Below are positions 51,635-52,607 of a stretch of 52,607 bases of DNA, in pieces. How positions within the stretch are numbered: the stretch's first letter is position 1; every line of letters starts with the position of its first letter. The notes beneath the pieces were generated by a model. It saw only the letters and a program-made list of their open reading frames with translations. It was not told the DNA's origin and ran no database searches. The position numbers were made by a program, and so were the translations under genes. Source of the DNA: Apostichopus parvimensis (lineage: Eukaryota; Echinodermata; Holothuroidea; Aspidochirotida; Stichopodidae); contig KN889397.1 of NCBI GenBank assembly GCA_000934455.1, positions 1 through 52,607 on the forward strand. Direction: 5' to 3'.

Positions 51635-52491
51635 CTAGAAGGAAAAAAAAGAAGAAATACATAACATGATGTTTTTCAGTATTGGTTCATTCCACAAAGT
51701 TATATCAAAACAAAGTTAAAATCACTGTTTTGGTTTCAAACCTGTAATATAGTAAACATGTTACCAACCATAGATGCTATTTTATTATTCCTCTATCACA
51801 GTTATGCTTGATAACAAATTGCTTATCAAGAGAAACATTTCTTCTTTGAACTGTTTAAAAGTATGCTGCTAACAGTACTGATAACACTCAATCATCTAAC
51901 TTAATTTTCAAACGAGAGGTCTCTGCAAAAAGGTTAACTTCTTGGCTAGATGCCAATAGATTTCCCATTGTGTTAGTAGAACAAAATAAGCATTCTTCTC
52001 TGCCAGTACAGTAGGTACTAAGAACATACACACATGGTAAGTTGGTTAACAATCCTTATGTCAAAGAATCAGCAGGATTTCCATACCTTACGTACCTGTT
52101 AGCCCCATATAATTATATTATATATATTATTATCAGCAAGTATCATTGGGCTGCTATCACAAAGACTGTACAATAATGGCTGTGTGTTGTAAATCAGTAA
52201 AAATTCCACTAAGAACTTGCCTTTTAGTCGGTGGAGTTTTTAAAAATTTGATCATGTGGTCAGTTTTGGTTGTTCATTGTAACAAGTTCTTTACTATCGA
52301 TAATAGCTAGAAACTTTGAAGAAAAACAATGTCACGGCAGCATCTAGCACTGCCACACCCGATAACAAGATACAGTATTGAACACTCTTACAAAACAAGA
52401 AGGGGGAGCCAGTCCCTGCAGATGAAGGGCACAGCCGGGGTGGATGGCACATTATTGTTAATTTCATGCAAACAATTAATACTCTGTTTGA

Positions 52492-52607
52492 TTAAAGGGT
52501 GTGAAGACTCGCGCACAAAGAAAAGTCTCATGCTGGTAATCTGACCTAGTTTTAATGAGGTGTAACAGAAGTGTTAGACACCACCATCGATCCCAGAAAA
52601 TACACAC
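52492..52607 (+). mobile_element. TTAA-flanked MITE, copy 6 (cut by window end)
   Basis: TTAAAGGGTGTGAAGACTCG opens the copy; about 116 bases are visible, up to AGAAAATACACAC, and the rest lies outside the window. Confidence 0.85.

Noticed and set aside
52329-52544. Open frame near the right edge as a missing N-terminal CDK5RAP3 exon
   Set aside because: It is on the opposite strand, does not resemble the family N-terminus, and overlaps MITE copy 6.

Overview
This is a stretch of an animal nuclear genome: AT-rich, with intron-containing genes (GT-AG junctions, short exons in long introns), many small DNA-transposon relics, minisatellites and two 50-base N gaps. Nothing bacterial or viral is visible. 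The gene set and the repeats point to a marine invertebrate, most probably an invertebrate deuterostome such as an echinoderm; the species cannot be fixed from the sequence alone. Five protein-coding genes can be rebuilt exon by exon, each with consistent splice phases.

Layout. (1) 65-4259, plus strand: the last four exons of mitochondrial ribosomal protein mL45 (MRPL45), with a tandem repeat, a complete hAT-type MITE and a TTAA-flanked MITE in its introns. (2) 4400-8770: no gene recognised; a 13-base minisatellite and a tRNA-derived relic. (3) 8814-10272, plus: a TMUB1/2-type transmembrane ubiquitin-like protein, followed by a near-identical partial second copy up to 12240. (4) 12240-16178: no gene except a MITE. 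(5) 16179-20401, minus: ATP synthase subunit c precursor (ATP5MC), in four coding exons plus a probable noncoding first exon; about 1.1 kb is repeated around an N gap. (6) 20700-22830: divergent region between ATP5MC and JAZF1. (7) 22904-30216, plus: a JAZF1 homologue with three zinc fingers and a long C-terminal tail absent from the human protein. (8) 31200-36560: no gene recognised, one long-inverted-repeat element. (9) 36562-41621: a 2-3 kb segment present twice around an N gap, carrying two copies of the 3' end of CDK5RAP3. (10) 40054-51634, minus: CDK5RAP3 without its first exons, which lie beyond the right edge.

Functionally, two genes serve mitochondria (mL45, subunit c), two serve ER protein quality control (TMUB in ERAD, CDK5RAP3 in UFMylation and ER-phagy) and one is a nuclear zinc-finger co-regulator. 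They are not an operon-like unit. The more telling point is where their human counterparts lie: ATP5MC1/2/3, JAZF1, CDK5RAP3, TMUB2 and MRPL45 all map to chromosome arms carrying HOX clusters, several of them beside a cluster. The window therefore looks like a compact remnant of the ancestral Hox-linked neighbourhood. All three near-identical duplications sit at an N gap or a long homopolymer and look like two haplotypes placed side by side in the assembly, so gene-copy claims here need caution.
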